A DNA stretch of 64,000 bases, from NCBI GenBank assembly GCA_050084515.1, contig CM114271.1:26226001-26290000 (forward strand). Direction: 5' to 3'. This DNA is from Blasia pusilla (taxonomy: Eukaryota; Marchantiophyta; Marchantiopsida; Blasiales). The stretch's first letter is position 1. Every line of letters begins with the position of its first letter. The position numbers and the translations under genes are program-made. The notes below the pieces were generated by a model that made no database searches, was not told the origin of the DNA, and saw nothing but the letters and a program-made list of their open reading frames with translations. Shown piece after piece: positions 48,382-61,945 of the stretch.

Positions 48382-51270
48382 CTGAGGTTAGCATTGCCAT
48401 TTGATAAGTTTTCCTCCACAACTCTTCTTATCTTATTCTCCAGAATTATCAGGTTGGAGGCAATACAATCGACTTCATTAGATCTATCACACATTCTCAA
48501 TAAGCTACTATCTAGTTCAGTTAGCAGTCCAAATTTTGAATCCACATCTGTACTTCCCAACCCAGAGAGCTGCTCAGACACTCCGTCAACACACTTCTGG
48601 TGTGACTTTGCCTGCACGAAAAGCCATCCACATCACTCATTCTCAGAGTTCACCAATACATGTCAAAAACCTGCAACTGAGATATTAACCTTGATAATAC
48701 TTCTCAGGTTGTGGATTCCACATGAAACTTGCAGAGAGGAAGAGAGGAACGCCCAGGAAGGGCAGGCTTTGAAGACATGCATTGAATCTCCTTGCAAGTG
48801 CAGTTTCAGTGATACAAAAATGCTAGACCAAGGAATAGCATCAACAAAAGAAACGGAAGTACAGCCACAGCTTTGACATCATCCGGTTACCCCCTTATTG
48901 TAATGTGTTTTTGGACCTGGAAAGAACTGGACATCAGTCTTGCCCCATACCAGATCTTTTTCTCATCAGAACAACAAGACTATCTCAGGGTGGACTAATA
49001 CTCTCGAGTTTTGGCAACCCAAGATATATGTGATCTGCATTATCTGTAGCGGACTGAGATATGGGAGTTAATCCTGGATCAACGAGACATCCTAAAACAT
49101 CCTCTAAAGGAGATGAGTCTAGGCACATCTAAAACGCTGGGCAGGAGGATTGCACACTCCAAATTCCTTCACTCATCAGAAAAGGAGCCTGCCAACAGAA
49201 ATCAGGATACACTGCTAATCTCAAATTCTGAAATCCAAGAAATATTTGATTTTCAATGTCTGTGACTACGTTAGGTAGGGGAGATGACCTTTGTCTCAGA
49301 AAAGACTCCTAAGATTCTTATTTTTCAGCCACAATTCAATGGAAAAGGCATTCAAGACATTGATACAAATCCCTATCCTTCCACACAAAATAATCTAAGT
49401 GCTGATAAAGTGAACTTCATAGACTTACCCCTGACTGCATCCAATGCACGACTGCTTTCAGCTGCTGCTCTCTGTAGACAGCCACCTTTTCCTTGACTTC
49501 GATTTCTGCCAGTTTCTCCATGGCCTGCTGCAATGCCATTGTCAGTTTATCACACCTGGCCTCCATCTCATCACACCTACCGCAGCAATTTTTTTTGTTC
49601 TCCCCACCACAAACTAACAGCTCGCGGCCCTTCAGTCCTGGGAATATTTGTTGCTTTGGGACAACTACAACTACATCATTGGAACTTTTGGAAGTGGCCA
49701 CCGAAAAATGTTGCAATCTATCACAATCAGCACAGTCTCCACCATAAAATGAATCAGTCGGTTCCGACTTTTCACTCACTGAAGAGAGATCTTTGCTGCT
49801 CCTACTTGGGTTTGCATCAACTCTTTCCTCATGCACATGTGAGGGCTTGAAACTAATCCACTTGGAAGGCGTCGGGTCACTAGCCAATATTCCTGAAGAC
49901 CCCATTTCGTCACTACATTGGTTTCCCTTGCTTGTATTGCAGTCCAGAGGTTTCATGTTACTTGCAGCTGAAATTTCTGAAGCCTTGATGGAATAGTCCT
50001 TTTCATTACAAGAGCTCTTCAACACGGACCTGTCAGATACCTTGGAAAAGGTAGTTAGTTGAATCTGCTCCCGGTCTGCATGTTCATAAGGTTCAGAAAG
50101 TGATCGACTGTCCACTAGTGGCAAGACAAAAAGGTCAGTTTCCTGGTCTTCATCCTCAGAAACCTCTCCGCTAAACCTACCAACTACTTGCTGTCCCTCA
50201 AGACTTTCTGGATTCGGTAAATTCAGCCCACATTTAGGCAGTTCCATGGACTCGCCAACATTACCACCATCCTGGCAATCATCCTCGGAACACCCTCCAA
50301 GCTTGTTGTCCTCGTCCTTTACATCATCTTCAAGATGTAAGCCTGCATGCCTAATAGTCTCAGGTGTTGAGGCATTAGCTCCATTTTCAAGAAGAATGTA
50401 CGGTTTGGTGGGCTTCTCATCCAGGCGAAATTCTTGGAAAGAACCCGGGTTCAAAGCCTGGGAAAGCAAAGACCCCACATCTACCTCCATCATTGAACTC
50501 GACTCAAGGGCAAGCAGAGGCGATCCAGGAAAGAACATCGTGGCAACAGCTTGCACAGGGATTTCAAGATCTGGAAAAGGAGATGATAGTGAGGAAAGCT
50601 CAAGGTCAGGGAAAGGTGTGGATTGTCCTGTTCCCGAGGTAGGGGACAGTAGATGCGCAAGTGGACTGCCAGGGTAGAGCTGGTAGGCGGCTTGAAGATC
50701 TTCAGCCTGAAAAATGTCTGGAGACGCGAAGGGTGATGCAGAGTACGTCGGTGCAGGTTGTTGTCTTACCGGTCCTTTAGTCCCAAACGAATTAGCCAGC
50801 AACTGGGCGAACGGAACGTCAGGCGAGGATGGGGTAGTCACATGAGTAGCAGGTTCAGGAGGAGGTGTGAAAGGAGCAGTGGAAGGGGCAGTGGTGAAAG
50901 TGGAGAAAACGGGGGGAGAAACAAGTGCTGTCTCGTGGGCGTAAGGGCCCATTTGAAACATAGAGGGAGTTTCAGGAATTTGAGAAGTGGCGGAAGGGAC
51001 AGACAGTGAAACAGAAAATGTGGCAGGTGATTGCGCTGACGACTGGACTGCAGAGTTTTGAAACGAGGCCGGTGAGGAAGGAGGGGCTAACAAAGAAGGG
51101 GAAAGAGATGCATACTGATTCGAGCCGCCAGACTGCGGAGCACCATTAGCTGCCCATGTCCGAGATGATGAATTACTTCCATCGTGTATCCGTGTAGCAG
51201 GGGCGATTCTCTTCCCTCGCTTCCGTGTGCCCAGCCTCAGAAAACCTCCACAACAACCATTACGGCCCAT
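48382..51270 (-). CDS. Conserved plant protein of unknown function (At1g76660-like, hydroxyproline-rich glycoprotein family), partial model
   Basis: The large first coding exon (51,270-49,429) starts with a basic, Cys/Gly-rich segment (MGRNGCCGGFLRLG). It then has the family hallmark blocks LLAPPSSPASF, VSPPVFSTFTTAPSTAPFTPPPE, TTPSSPDVPFAQLL and YQLYPGSPLAHLLSPTSG, all within about the first 220 residues. A long acidic, Ser-rich, probably disordered middle follows, and a coiled-coil-like end (MEARCDKLTMALQQAMEKLAEIE). The exon ends at a strong donor (GGG|GTAAGT). A second exon, 48,611-48,382, is in phase, has a CAG acceptor and continues a helical, Leu-rich stretch. Further 3' exons were not placed, so no stop is assigned. 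The upstream aacag before the ATG could be an acceptor for a leader intron. The role is unknown; there is no signal peptide, so the 'glycoprotein' name is probably misleading. Confidence 0.75.
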
Positions 51271-53600
51271 CTGTTTACAACACCACGTAGAAACCTATCA
51301 CACATGAGCAGGAGTATTCACAAAGCCGTTAACCCGGGGCAGTACGTGCAACCGTGGATGTCTGGTAAGTAATTTCGTGATCATGGGTGTCTAAGAAAAC
51401 AGACAGGAGGGACCGTCTTACGCAGAAGAATTATTCATTTGAGTGGAGCTCTCAAGTATGCAGACTACGTTAAGTGACCACAACTCGCCTAACAAGCCAT
51501 GCAAAAAGATTGGAGAGGTAAGACTGCATTTACGAAGAGAAATTTTACTGACCCAACTCTATAGACTTCACGAAACGCGTTCGAGCACGTGCCACGTCCC
51601 TGTTTCCAGAGACGCAAAGAACGACCTCTCACCCACGCTCTTTCGTTCTTTAAGACTCCTAGAGCTACGGCCAACAGTTCGGAAGAAAAGCAATGGGCAC
51701 ACAAACTAGAGCAAAAAGTACGGTAATGTCGAAAGCTTGCCCCATTCCGCTTCGTCAGCGACATTCAGGACTCACCCTAACGTTCGATAAGCAATGCCAA
51801 CTCGGAGTTCATTGATCAAAACGCGTGTGGAAAGGGCTACGTCATTGTTACCATAAAAGCAACACCGCCGAGACGGAAGGCACTGACAGAGCCACATAGA
51901 GTCGTGGACAAGAAAACATAACCAAGTGAAGCCATCACCTATGTCGAAAAACTAGTGTAACATGCAGGGCACAGACGGCATGGGCCTACCGGATCATCAG
52001 GAGATCGATCGCGAACCGTCGGTCCGATGGCCGCTCCCACATTCTGATCGTGTGAGTTGGCCCTGGCCATCATTCCTCTCATTTCAAAGCATCTCCTATT
52101 CAGGTTCCAGCCTTCCTCCTACGTGCCTGCTTCCGATTCCTTCACACTAAGGAGTACGACGTCTGATACACCGAAAGTGGAGACGACGAGCACAAACAGC
52201 GAGGGAGAGGCTAACTGACATCCACAGGCGAACCGGTGGCCCAGGGAGGGCACCACTTGGCCTTCATACTTGTAGTAATGCTGCACCGAGACTGCGCAAT
52301 GAAGTCTCAGAAGTTCGCTCCTATTCGATTGCTCATTTCTTTCTCAAATACGCACCAGTGCATCACAGAAGTACCACCATGGAGAGATGCGCGGGCACCA
52401 AAGACAGCAATATCGGTCTCCTTCCATCCTCCTCCCAAGGCACTAGTGACAGATGTAGCCACTACACCATTGCCGACTCGCTTCCTCGTTCGCGAGGCCC
52501 ATCATCTCCCGCACCATGCCACGGACAGATACTCCGTCCGACGCTACGCCCCCCGGAGTAGCGCGATATGAATAGGTCAAGCAAACGCTAAGGAAAACTC
52601 ATCCTGCACCTCCCGGGCGTAGACAGCCAGAAGGATCTACGCAAACACCGCTGAAAGCGATAACGAGGAATTGCACGAGTTCCTTTGGACAGGAACGCGA
52701 CTGTAGAAGCTCATCCGAAGGATCTGAAAAAGAACGGAAGGTACACCACGGTTGCCGCCTTGATGGCGAGTACGAAGCCTTCACACGGACGCCTAGATAC
52801 GAGCGATGAACATAGCCAGCGCGTGTCTGCGTGCGTTCACGAGGCGAGGCGAGCGTTCTTAGGTGGGGCAGGGCGGAGCAGGGCAGGCTGAAAACTGTCC
52901 GTGAAGAGATCGAGCTCCTACATCCGCGCCGCTGCTGCGAGGGAGCGAGTGAGCCAGCGAGGGAACATAGCCAGCCACTCGTCAACCACTACAGCGACAA
53001 TCATGAGGAGTCGTCCGACGCCCAAGAGCCCGCTACGACGACGACGACGACACATTCGCAGGGCAGCGGACACATCGCTGGAATCGGGAAAAAGAGCTGG
53101 TGACAATAACACGAGCTCCCGCACCGCACCACATCCCCAACCCCAACCCGAGTACGCTACAGTAATCGTTAGGCGAGGCAGACCCAGGCGAGCAAAAGCG
53201 AAGCATGACAGACAGACAGACAGACAGACAGACGGATCAGAATCTGCAGCGGAAAAAGATTTAGCAGCAGCAGCATTTCAGCTCAGCAGCGTGTCCAGAC
53301 CGAGCGTGTCTAGTAGCTCCTTTCGTCCCCCTTTCTCGAGAGGACCCCTCCTGTAATAGTAACGGCAGCCCTTGCCATCGGCTCCGCGACAATGCGGGGA
53401 TATGCCGATCGTAACCGTCAGAAAATCAGCAGAATCGATCTCCACCGTCCGACGCGTTTGTTGGCAGGGCCCGGCCCGATATAGGGTACCCCATCTCCAG
53501 TTTTCACGACTCCGCTTTCCACACTCCACGGCCTCTGCAGTGACGCCAGTTCACGTGCAAGCGGCCCTCGGGAGAAAAGTCGGCTACCCTGACGTGGCCG
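51271..53600 (-). promoter_or_regulatory. GC-rich upstream region of the At1g76660-like gene
   Basis: Balanced to GC-rich, CpG-containing DNA extends more than 2 kb upstream of the start codon, with several simple repeats: an ACG run at 53,035-53,052, (GACA)n at 53,207-53,233, and CAGCAG tracts near 53,265. It probably includes promoter, leader exon and a leader intron. No encoded protein was recognised on either strand. Confidence 0.35.
53207..53233. repeat. (GACA)n microsatellite
   Basis: About six to seven tandem GACA units in the GC-rich upstream region. Confidence 0.85.
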
Positions 53601-54480
53601 CGATTCCCTCTCTCCCCATCTCGTTGTTGTCGCGCTTTAGTTTAGGGTTTCTTTCAGCTTCGCGCTCCCCCAACCTTAGCCCCTTCCGCCTTGGGCCGCT
53701 CCGTCCAACGTAGCTGCCGGGCCCACCCGCCTACATATCTCCGCTCCCCCGATCGATCAATAAGTGTGTCGTGATTCTGTTCTTCCCGTGCGCTCGCTTT
53801 TCGTTAGCCATCCCTGCAACTTGCCGCCACCGCCCCTTTCGCGGAACCTTCCGTCCCTCCGTTGCCATACCCTACCCTATCATCGCTTTAGCTGGAAAAG
53901 GGAAAGCGGTACCGGCGTCCGGTTCGCTTAACGTCCGCCCGTGTTTTTATTATTATTACCTTGTAACCCGGAGAATGAGCGGAGTTATGCCACTAACCCT
54001 CGGAGCTTCGCCTGCACATGACCTTTTGACCGCGAGCTATGATTGGCTTGCCTGCGGAGCGGGCAGCGCGAGTAAAATTATGGCGAGGCGGGTAGGTCAT
54101 CCTCCGGTGTTGGGATCAAACTACGGGCATTTGTGGAGTGGAGTGAATGTTTCGCATCATTGCGTCACTTGGAAATCAATGCTCGGAAAGCAACCCGTGC
54201 TTTCTCAGGCGGGTGAAACGGTCGCAGGGACGAATTAGGGCCTATATCGTCGTGTTAACCGCTCCCGTGTGTTGTGTTGACGCTAACGGGAGCTTACTTT
54301 CCCCCTCCGAAGCACTTCCGCTTCAGACCGCCCCTTGCTTTCTCTATTTCTGGGGGCTGATTCAAAACTTTCCCCATGTTTTAACGCATTCCGGTCCTTA
54401 CAGGTTAGTTTGGATTGTGAGGGGGTCTCTAGTAATCGAAACAAACTAACTAATGGGGGTCCCCTAGGAAAAGTCAACTA
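53600..54480. other. Compositionally distinct block, possible organellar DNA insertion
   Basis: The sequence style differs from both flanks: about half GC, few CpG-type simple repeats, and words such as GGAAAAGGGAAAGCGG and CGGAGCTTCGCCTGC that recall non-coding plant mitochondrial DNA. A 155-codon frame at 53,771-54,238 (plus) spans most of it but has no recognised domain. This is an impression from composition only. Confidence 0.25.
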
Positions 54481-57400
54481 TGGTAAGTCCTTCTTGGACT
54501 TCAAAGGGACCACGATTTCTTTTCGAGACGAGCAAAAGTATGGGATACTTTTCGTCGTCCATGTGTACATGGACCGTTCTGCCATTGAAAGAAAGCCCCA
54601 TGAGAAGAACGGAAAATGGTGCAGTGCGTGACGTCTTTTATCATCTATATCCGTGTTATTATTCGAGATGGCCGTGTTCTCATTTTGACACATGTCTTTT
54701 TTAGCCAATATAATCGTTCGCAATCTAAGTCAACAGGATGGTTCGAATTTAATTGTATGCTTAGGGTGGGTAATTCAAAATTACACATTTGTGCACCGCA
54801 CTGGCAACGACTAGTCTATGTGATGGGGATCCTTGATAGCCATCCAGAAGATATTTTCCTTCGTTCCTGTCCTTGCAAGAGAGTAAGGGACTCCTCTCCG
54901 CTTCCCATCTCTATTGAACTATACAAAAGGATCCCTTCATCTTTTTAATTTTCACTGATAATAATGATTTCTATCTTTGCAGTACTTCTACTCTCTAGAA
55001 CAATCCACAAATAATTAACTTCTCTTTGGTAGTTTATCCCTTCCCATAACATCTCTCTCATTTTCTCATAACACATTAGGAACAAATATGGGTGGATAAA
55101 GGCTCCCTTCCTCTTCTTCTCCTTGGGACCACATGGGCAAAATCCTTAATTCTCTCCTCCACTTTCCTATTGAAAATTGAACCATTTGAAAAAATCTCGT
55201 TAATTTCTTGAAAATGTATATCTTTCTCTCTTACCTTCCCCTAATGAAAATTCAATATTACCTCTCTCTTCTCCCATCTTACACGGAGAACTGTACTCTA
55301 CTTCATATATTCATCCCTTCCTAGTTTAAATTTTATTTGATCTCTCTTCCCCAGCCCACCGAAAATTGAACCTTAACAAAATGCAAAGTCCATCCTTATA
55401 GACTACTTATCATTTTCTCTCTCTTACTCTCCACTTTTTTTAAATGAATTTTCTTTCGAACTTCCTCTTTTATTGAAAAAACATAAATTTTATAAATTCA
55501 TTTTGAAACATAAACCATATGCTATGAGAAGAAATTTTGAGCTTATGTGAGATACTAGACCGAGTAATAGTGTAATTTTTAAGGAGAAATAAAAAATGGA
55601 AAATAACTACATGAAATATTTGAAATTTCTTTTTAAATGAATATTTTTTCGATCCTCCTCCTCCATTGAAAAATAATAATTTTTAATAATTCATCGTGAA
55701 ACCTTAGCCATCTGCTATAGAAAGAGAGTTTGAACTTATGTGAGGTTAAACCAAATCATAGTCTATTTTTCGAGGAGAAATAGAAATTTGGAAAATTAAA
55801 ATCTTGTAAAATAACTATTTGAAATACACCTTAAATATTTTACAAGTATTACTTATAAAGTATTACTTATAAATCCGAATAAGATTATGGGTATCACTAA
55901 TTTTGTAAGAAAATATCCATTCATTCGTAACTAAAGGCCCCACAATATTGAACAGCCGATTAATTACTCCTTGCATGACAAGTCTTGATAGACTTTGCGC
56001 AACGGAGCATTGAAAGATTCTGGAAATAAGAAAATCTTATGGCATATTCATCACAAATCTAAAAATAAAAATCCTTTATGGTGCCTCCTTTTTATGTGGA
56101 CAACCTCGCTTTCAACCTGACAAATTTCACCCATTCCAAAGATGCTAAAATGAAATTTTACATCTCATGTGACTTGCCACTTTGCACTTCATGAGCAAAA
56201 GACTATCAATTTTCTTATCCTATAGAAACACATTTTCATTAAGGAAATCATTTGATCTTATTGTGACAAGGATCATCAAACCTTGCAAAATTGTTCTCTC
56301 CGATCCAAGTGGTAGGTTCTACCAAGTTGGTATTATAGAGGGAAATCTTAAGTCCATGCATTACTATATTTGCAACAATTTTTCTATCCCTAAAAAAAAT
56401 ATCCAACTCAAAGTTTCCTCGCAAAGTAGTCGTAAGATTTCCACTCTAGCACCCTATAATAGAATTTAACACACTTTTTCCTTTTTTTTTATCTTCACAC
56501 ACTCGCACTTCACTCCCAAAGTAGCCATGAAAGCCTTGCACACTATTTGGGAAAAGATTGAAAAAAAAGAAAGATTTTAGAACATATTCCAAGATTTTGA
56601 AAGTTTACGTAGTCACTTGTGTCACTCGCAAACCACTCATAGAATTCTTGCAAAGTTATTGCATGATAGTTTGAAACATACGCAAATTTTGTGTCCCCAT
56701 GGAATGTTTTTATTACTTGCAATGTAATGCCTTTCTTTTCCTATTTCGCACAAATTTGGACAGGTTTTCCAGTCCATCAAATGCTCTATCCCATGAGAAA
56801 AGGATTCTTTGGGTTTTATCTCTTTGATTTTTTTTCATTTTGTTCTTATTATTTAATAAATCATAAATTTTCTAGATTTTAGATCTCAAATAACAAAACA
56901 CTACCTTAATGTTCGATTTAAATTAAAATATAAAAAGGGGAAAATCAATGATAAAGGAAAAATATGTAGAAATATAATCCTTAATGATCGATGAATCTCT
57001 CCAACAACATAAGAAGAAACATAACAAATCGTAAAAAAAGTTCAAGGGTCCACATTATCGTCAAAAGAAACCAACTTTAGATTGAGAAGAAGGATTTGGG
57101 AAAATTGGGAGGAAATAGGAGTTTATAATGAGGATTAATATTTTTCAAATGCATTGCAATTGAATTTGTGAGTGCGTTACAAGTTCATTTTGTGTGTGTT
57201 CCATGTTCCTTACCACTTGTTTCTATAAATTATACTCGCGTTTGGAAACTTGCAAACTGATGGGTTTGCAAGTTGTCTAAAATTCCCCATACTCGCAACC
57301 AATACTCACAAAGGAAATATAAATTTGCAAGATATACTCACAAATTTCTTGTTTTTTCTTTCATTGTTGTTATGTAAGTACTTTGTAGCTCTAAAAACTT

Positions 57401-60400
57401 GCAAAATATATATACTTGCAAAATTTAAATATTGTGACTTTTTTTGTCACTCGCAATATATTCCTTATAGACTCAAAAATTACTTGCAGGATTTCCATTC
57501 GATTTAAAGTACTCACAAAGTAGTAGTTCATGCCAAAATGGGACTTGTGAAAAAAACTATTGGAAGCCATCCTATCACTTGTAGTGATGTTGAAAATGTT
57601 GAAATAAAATAAGATTATTACTTCTAAAACTTAAAAATTAGATGTAGAAAGCATAAGTCAATATGACCTTCCACTGTATTATACACAATAGGATAATCAC
57701 ATTGAATAGTTAAAAGAGTGAATTTGAAATGGATTGCATGCAAAACTTTTAAGCATCTTCTATTGAGACCGAGAGATATTCAATACATCATACCACCTTA
57801 TTATATTTTATAAGATTTTAATGAACGATTGGAATCGAGATGTAAGAATGTATGAAAAAAAATTCCTAAAGCATCAACTGCAACCACACACGACTCCTTC
57901 TAGGTTAACCAAACATTACCACAAGTTTATGTGTAAAAAATATGAGATAACATAAAGAGTTAGAAGCAAATCAATACCAAAATCAAAATCAAAAGGGGCT
58001 AAAAGTACATACAAACGATAGGGGGGACAAATGAGACAAAAGATCCAAAGTAAGTCAGTACAATAGACCAAAAATGAAAGTAAGTTAATTAACACAATAA
58101 GCAATTGTATTAAGAGCATGCCAACACATTAGTCAAGCACATAAGGATCCTTCAAATACAATATCCAAACACACAAGGAGCGTAATGTCGCAAGCATTCA
58201 TATCCTTATACGATCCACATTGCTAGTCACATCTACACACCAAACATCATCGATCTCCCGGACACAAAAATAGATCTACACAAATCAAACAAATAGATTC
58301 AAAAAATTTCACCAAAACCACACAACAAAATCGGAATAAAGACCACTCACATAAGTAACTCCTATCTCAAATCCACATCGTAATATCAAACCACATTTAT
58401 CCTTCCCCAATAAGGGAATCTGAACTCTAACACACAAGCTTTCACCAAACCCTAGCAAAAGAGGCGCTCCAAAGGATCCATATCATAACTCTATATGTAA
58501 CTAGATTCGATGACTTCAAAGATCTAGTCAAGTACCACTTATTCCAAAAGCCTTAGTGCAAATTATGAAATTCATCTCTCCTTTTGGCTGTTTTGGGTGT
58601 TAGCCAAAATGCCTCTTCCCCCGAAATATCCTTGGAAATGGTAACATGCACCCACATATTATTGAATGAGTGTTAACTCTGTCAATGGATCATTTGGCCT
58701 AAAATAGCAAAGAGATAAATTATCCTGAATAAAAATCTCAACAGTATGGAGGTGTCCCCAACCATATCCAATACCTTAAGACGAAGTTGTGCCCAAACGG
58801 CATGTTCATCATCTACGTCGTTAACACAATATAGAACTCTATCTATCGGCTAACTAAGATGTGACAATGTTAGCGTATGGAAATCAAGCTTGCTAATAGG
58901 AAGAAGACCAATACAAGAGGGAGATACTCTTTAAACAATAAGTCAAATCAACTAATAGGAACAAACACCAAATGACCTAGTTGAAAATATAACCAAAATT
59001 AACAAAATATGTAGGAGGGAAGAAAGATAAGAAACAACAATCTAGTATGTATCCTTATAATATGGCGGTTTGAGAACATCTAATTATGGATGTTGAAGTA
59101 AGGTGGAGTTGCACTATTAGACACTTAGTCTAAACCTTTTAATTCTTTTGGATGAAAATGCTCTAAAGATATCATTTAAAATGCTACAGCCAATTTTTTA
59201 GTTTTTGTACTTAGATTAAATATGAGATTTTGTTATTACACTTTGATTTTTTAATGATTTGTCTCATGCATTGCACATACCATAAGATTACTATTATTTA
59301 TTCTATATTATCCAATGAAGTAGGGAAACTTAAACAAATATTTACACTATTACCCTTACAAGATTACAAAAAGAATGCAAAATTCCTATTTCTTAGTCGA
59401 AAGAATTGCACTTATAAAATGGATATTTTTCCAACTTATAATATTTATCCTCCAATTTCTATTAGCTAGACTCATTCTAAATTTTCCTTTTCCAAGATTA
59501 TTTATCTTTTCGTCCATATGGGATTCTTAAGGATAAATAATAAAAAAATCTTTGATTTTTTTTCTACTCTAAAACAATTTTATAGACCATAATCATCCGT
59601 ATTTTTTCTACTCCATTCACAACATACGTACTAATAGAACAAAGTTTATAATTTCTTTAAACATATAATGTAAAATTTATGATTTCTAATAAAACAACCT
59701 TTTCATTTCATCTATGTTTTTTTGGGTTTTAAGAAAAATATTCTATAAATTTTGGTGTAAGTGATTTTTATTATCACAAGTGTGTAGGGCCAATAATGAT
59801 AATAGAATCATTAATATTGTGTTCTCCAATCGTTTTTAATCTCAATGTTTCAACCATGGTACACATCAAATTTATTATTTATATCCTTATGCATTTAATA
59901 AAAGTTAAGTAATCATGATTTTGTGCAATCTCTTTACATATGGATCCTTAAAGTACTAATTATAGCATTAAGATGTTAAAACGTGGAATGTTATATGAAT
60001 GAAAAATAAGCAAAAAAAGAGGTGAAATAAAGGATACAATATTCTTCAAGTAGAATAACTTTATCTTTAATATTACCATAAACAAGTTAAGCCCTTGACG
60101 CTTTAAGAGGCTTATTTGCGAAACAATCTAATACGTAAGAAAAACTTAATGCAATGCCCAAAAGCAAAGGCAATGGAAATCCCGATAGGTTTCATTTCAT
60201 CTGGCTAGTACTTGAATGTCAAGAAGGTACACAATTTGAATTTGAAGTTATATGCAATGCTTGAAATTTCTAGTCTCTTCCATTGAAAGGAAACTTGTAA
60301 CGAGACAACGATCAAACCACGTTCACTTTAAAAGACAATTGTCCTAAGCCTTGATACTTTATGTCCGAGAGGCATTTGCCATTGATAATGTAGGTTTATG

Positions 60401-61860
60401 GTGAGCCTTGAGGCTAATTAAAGCTACATGAATGACATATCATCCCCACGAATCAATGCTAAAGCTTGTTATATAAATTTTGTTTAACCTAACTTGATAA
60501 AAAAAAAAAATCCATGTTTTTTTGTCTTCTCTATTTTCAATTCCTAAGATAATTTAAGGAGCCAACTTTTTACATAAATCATTAAACTAGTAACTCTATA
60601 CTCTTATGTTCCATTTAAACAATTCTTAACCTTAGAGAATATATATATATATATAAAATAAAAAAAGAACAACATACATATATGTCAATATCATTATAAG
60701 GGATTAAATAATGTAATAAACTTTACGGATGCTAGATATTTGTTTTAAATTATCTGTATAACTTATTAAATGGAGCATCTTAATTTTCTATGTCTTTATA
60801 CGATTTCATTGGAAGATATTTTAATGTACAAAATTCTCAAATAGAGCACAAGCTATACAAATATGTATTATCATACATTAGAAGTAGAATAAAAACATAT
60901 CTCTTAGTTATCTCTCGATTATCCATGGATATTATTGTTGAATGTTTATTATCTATATGATTTTCCAAATGTTACATTTATATCTAACAAGTTTGCAAAC
61001 ATGCGATAAAATCAAATTATTTAAAAATCAATACGAAAACTCCATCAAGATCCTATATTCATAATAACTTTTATAAAGAATAATATTTTACAACCAAAGA
61101 AAATTATCTGTTTTCAAGTAGGATCCCCTAGTTTCCTTCATTAGAGCCATTTTAGAAAAAAATTAATCCATTTATAATGAAAATTATTGATTACAATCTA
61201 AAATTTTACTTATGTATTAAATAACAAGAGAGATTAAACTTGTTAAAGCTTCCTTATGTATTATCCAAAGGTCTCCATAATCAATAAACTAATTTTTTTC
61301 ACATGGAGGAGAAGGACAAGAAATAAAATCATATTTTGGAAGATTCTCAACAAGATAGGGTTTAGTAAACTTTCTCTATACATGCTTAATTTCCAACATA
61401 AGAAGTTAGGAAATAGAATGTTCGATCTTGAATACAAGAGGGAACGGTAGATCATGCAAGGGTTTAAGAGGGAGAGAAATAGGAAACGCTTAGAGATCAT
61501 GGAAAAGTTTACTTTTCTTCAAAATTACCAAAAGGATCCTCTCTATTCATCCATAATAAGAAAACATATACCCTTTTCGTCCCTTCACAAATGAAGAAAG
61601 AGTAGACGTGAAGGATTGGAGCATGGTTGCACAAAAATGAATAAAAATTCATTCCTATGTCAAACATGGACGAATAAGTTTAAATATGTTCATATGCATG
61701 GATTGTAAGAGGCAGGACCCGCACTTTTGATTTATGATGAAAGGCAAGGCAAGGGCGAGTGGGGCAAATATGGGGGACGGAGTCGCGGTGTAGGGAGGAA
61801 GAAACAAGAGAGAATGGAGGCAAGTAGGAGGAATGAAAAACACGAGAACGTGGAGCCTAA
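54480..61860. other. AT-rich intergenic DNA, no gene recognised
   Basis: Only short AT-driven frames. At 56,600-57,530 the words ACTTGCAAAAT and CTCACAAA recur many times in a degenerate way, as they also do near 3,600 and 45,250, and may come from an old dispersed repeat. A short TATATA tract lies near 60,640. Confidence 0.4.
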
Positions 61861-61861
61861 A

Positions 61862-61945
61862 TGGACAAGTCCTTCCCTATGATAGACGTAAGTCCAAGAA
61901 CACTGACATGTCTACGAATATAGATGTTGTCAACACACAACCTTG
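61862..61945. mobile_element. Short relic of the small GC-rich transposon family
   Basis: TGGACAAGTCC near the left, GACATGTC in the middle and ACACAACCTTG at the right end reproduce the ends of copies 1 and 2 in the same order and orientation. Almost all of the interior is deleted. Confidence 0.45.

Noticed and set aside
48253-48876. 207-codon open frame on the plus strand
   Set aside because: It is antisense to the in-phase second exon of the minus-strand gene and has no motif.
52599-53356. Overlapping 128- and 151-codon frames on opposite strands upstream of the At1g76660-like gene
   Set aside because: Arg/Ser-rich and repeat-driven, with (GACA)n and CAG tracts inside; more likely leader or promoter sequence.
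53771-54238. 155-codon open frame on the plus strand
   Set aside because: No known domain; openness is explained by balanced GC composition. Kept only as part of a possible organellar insertion.
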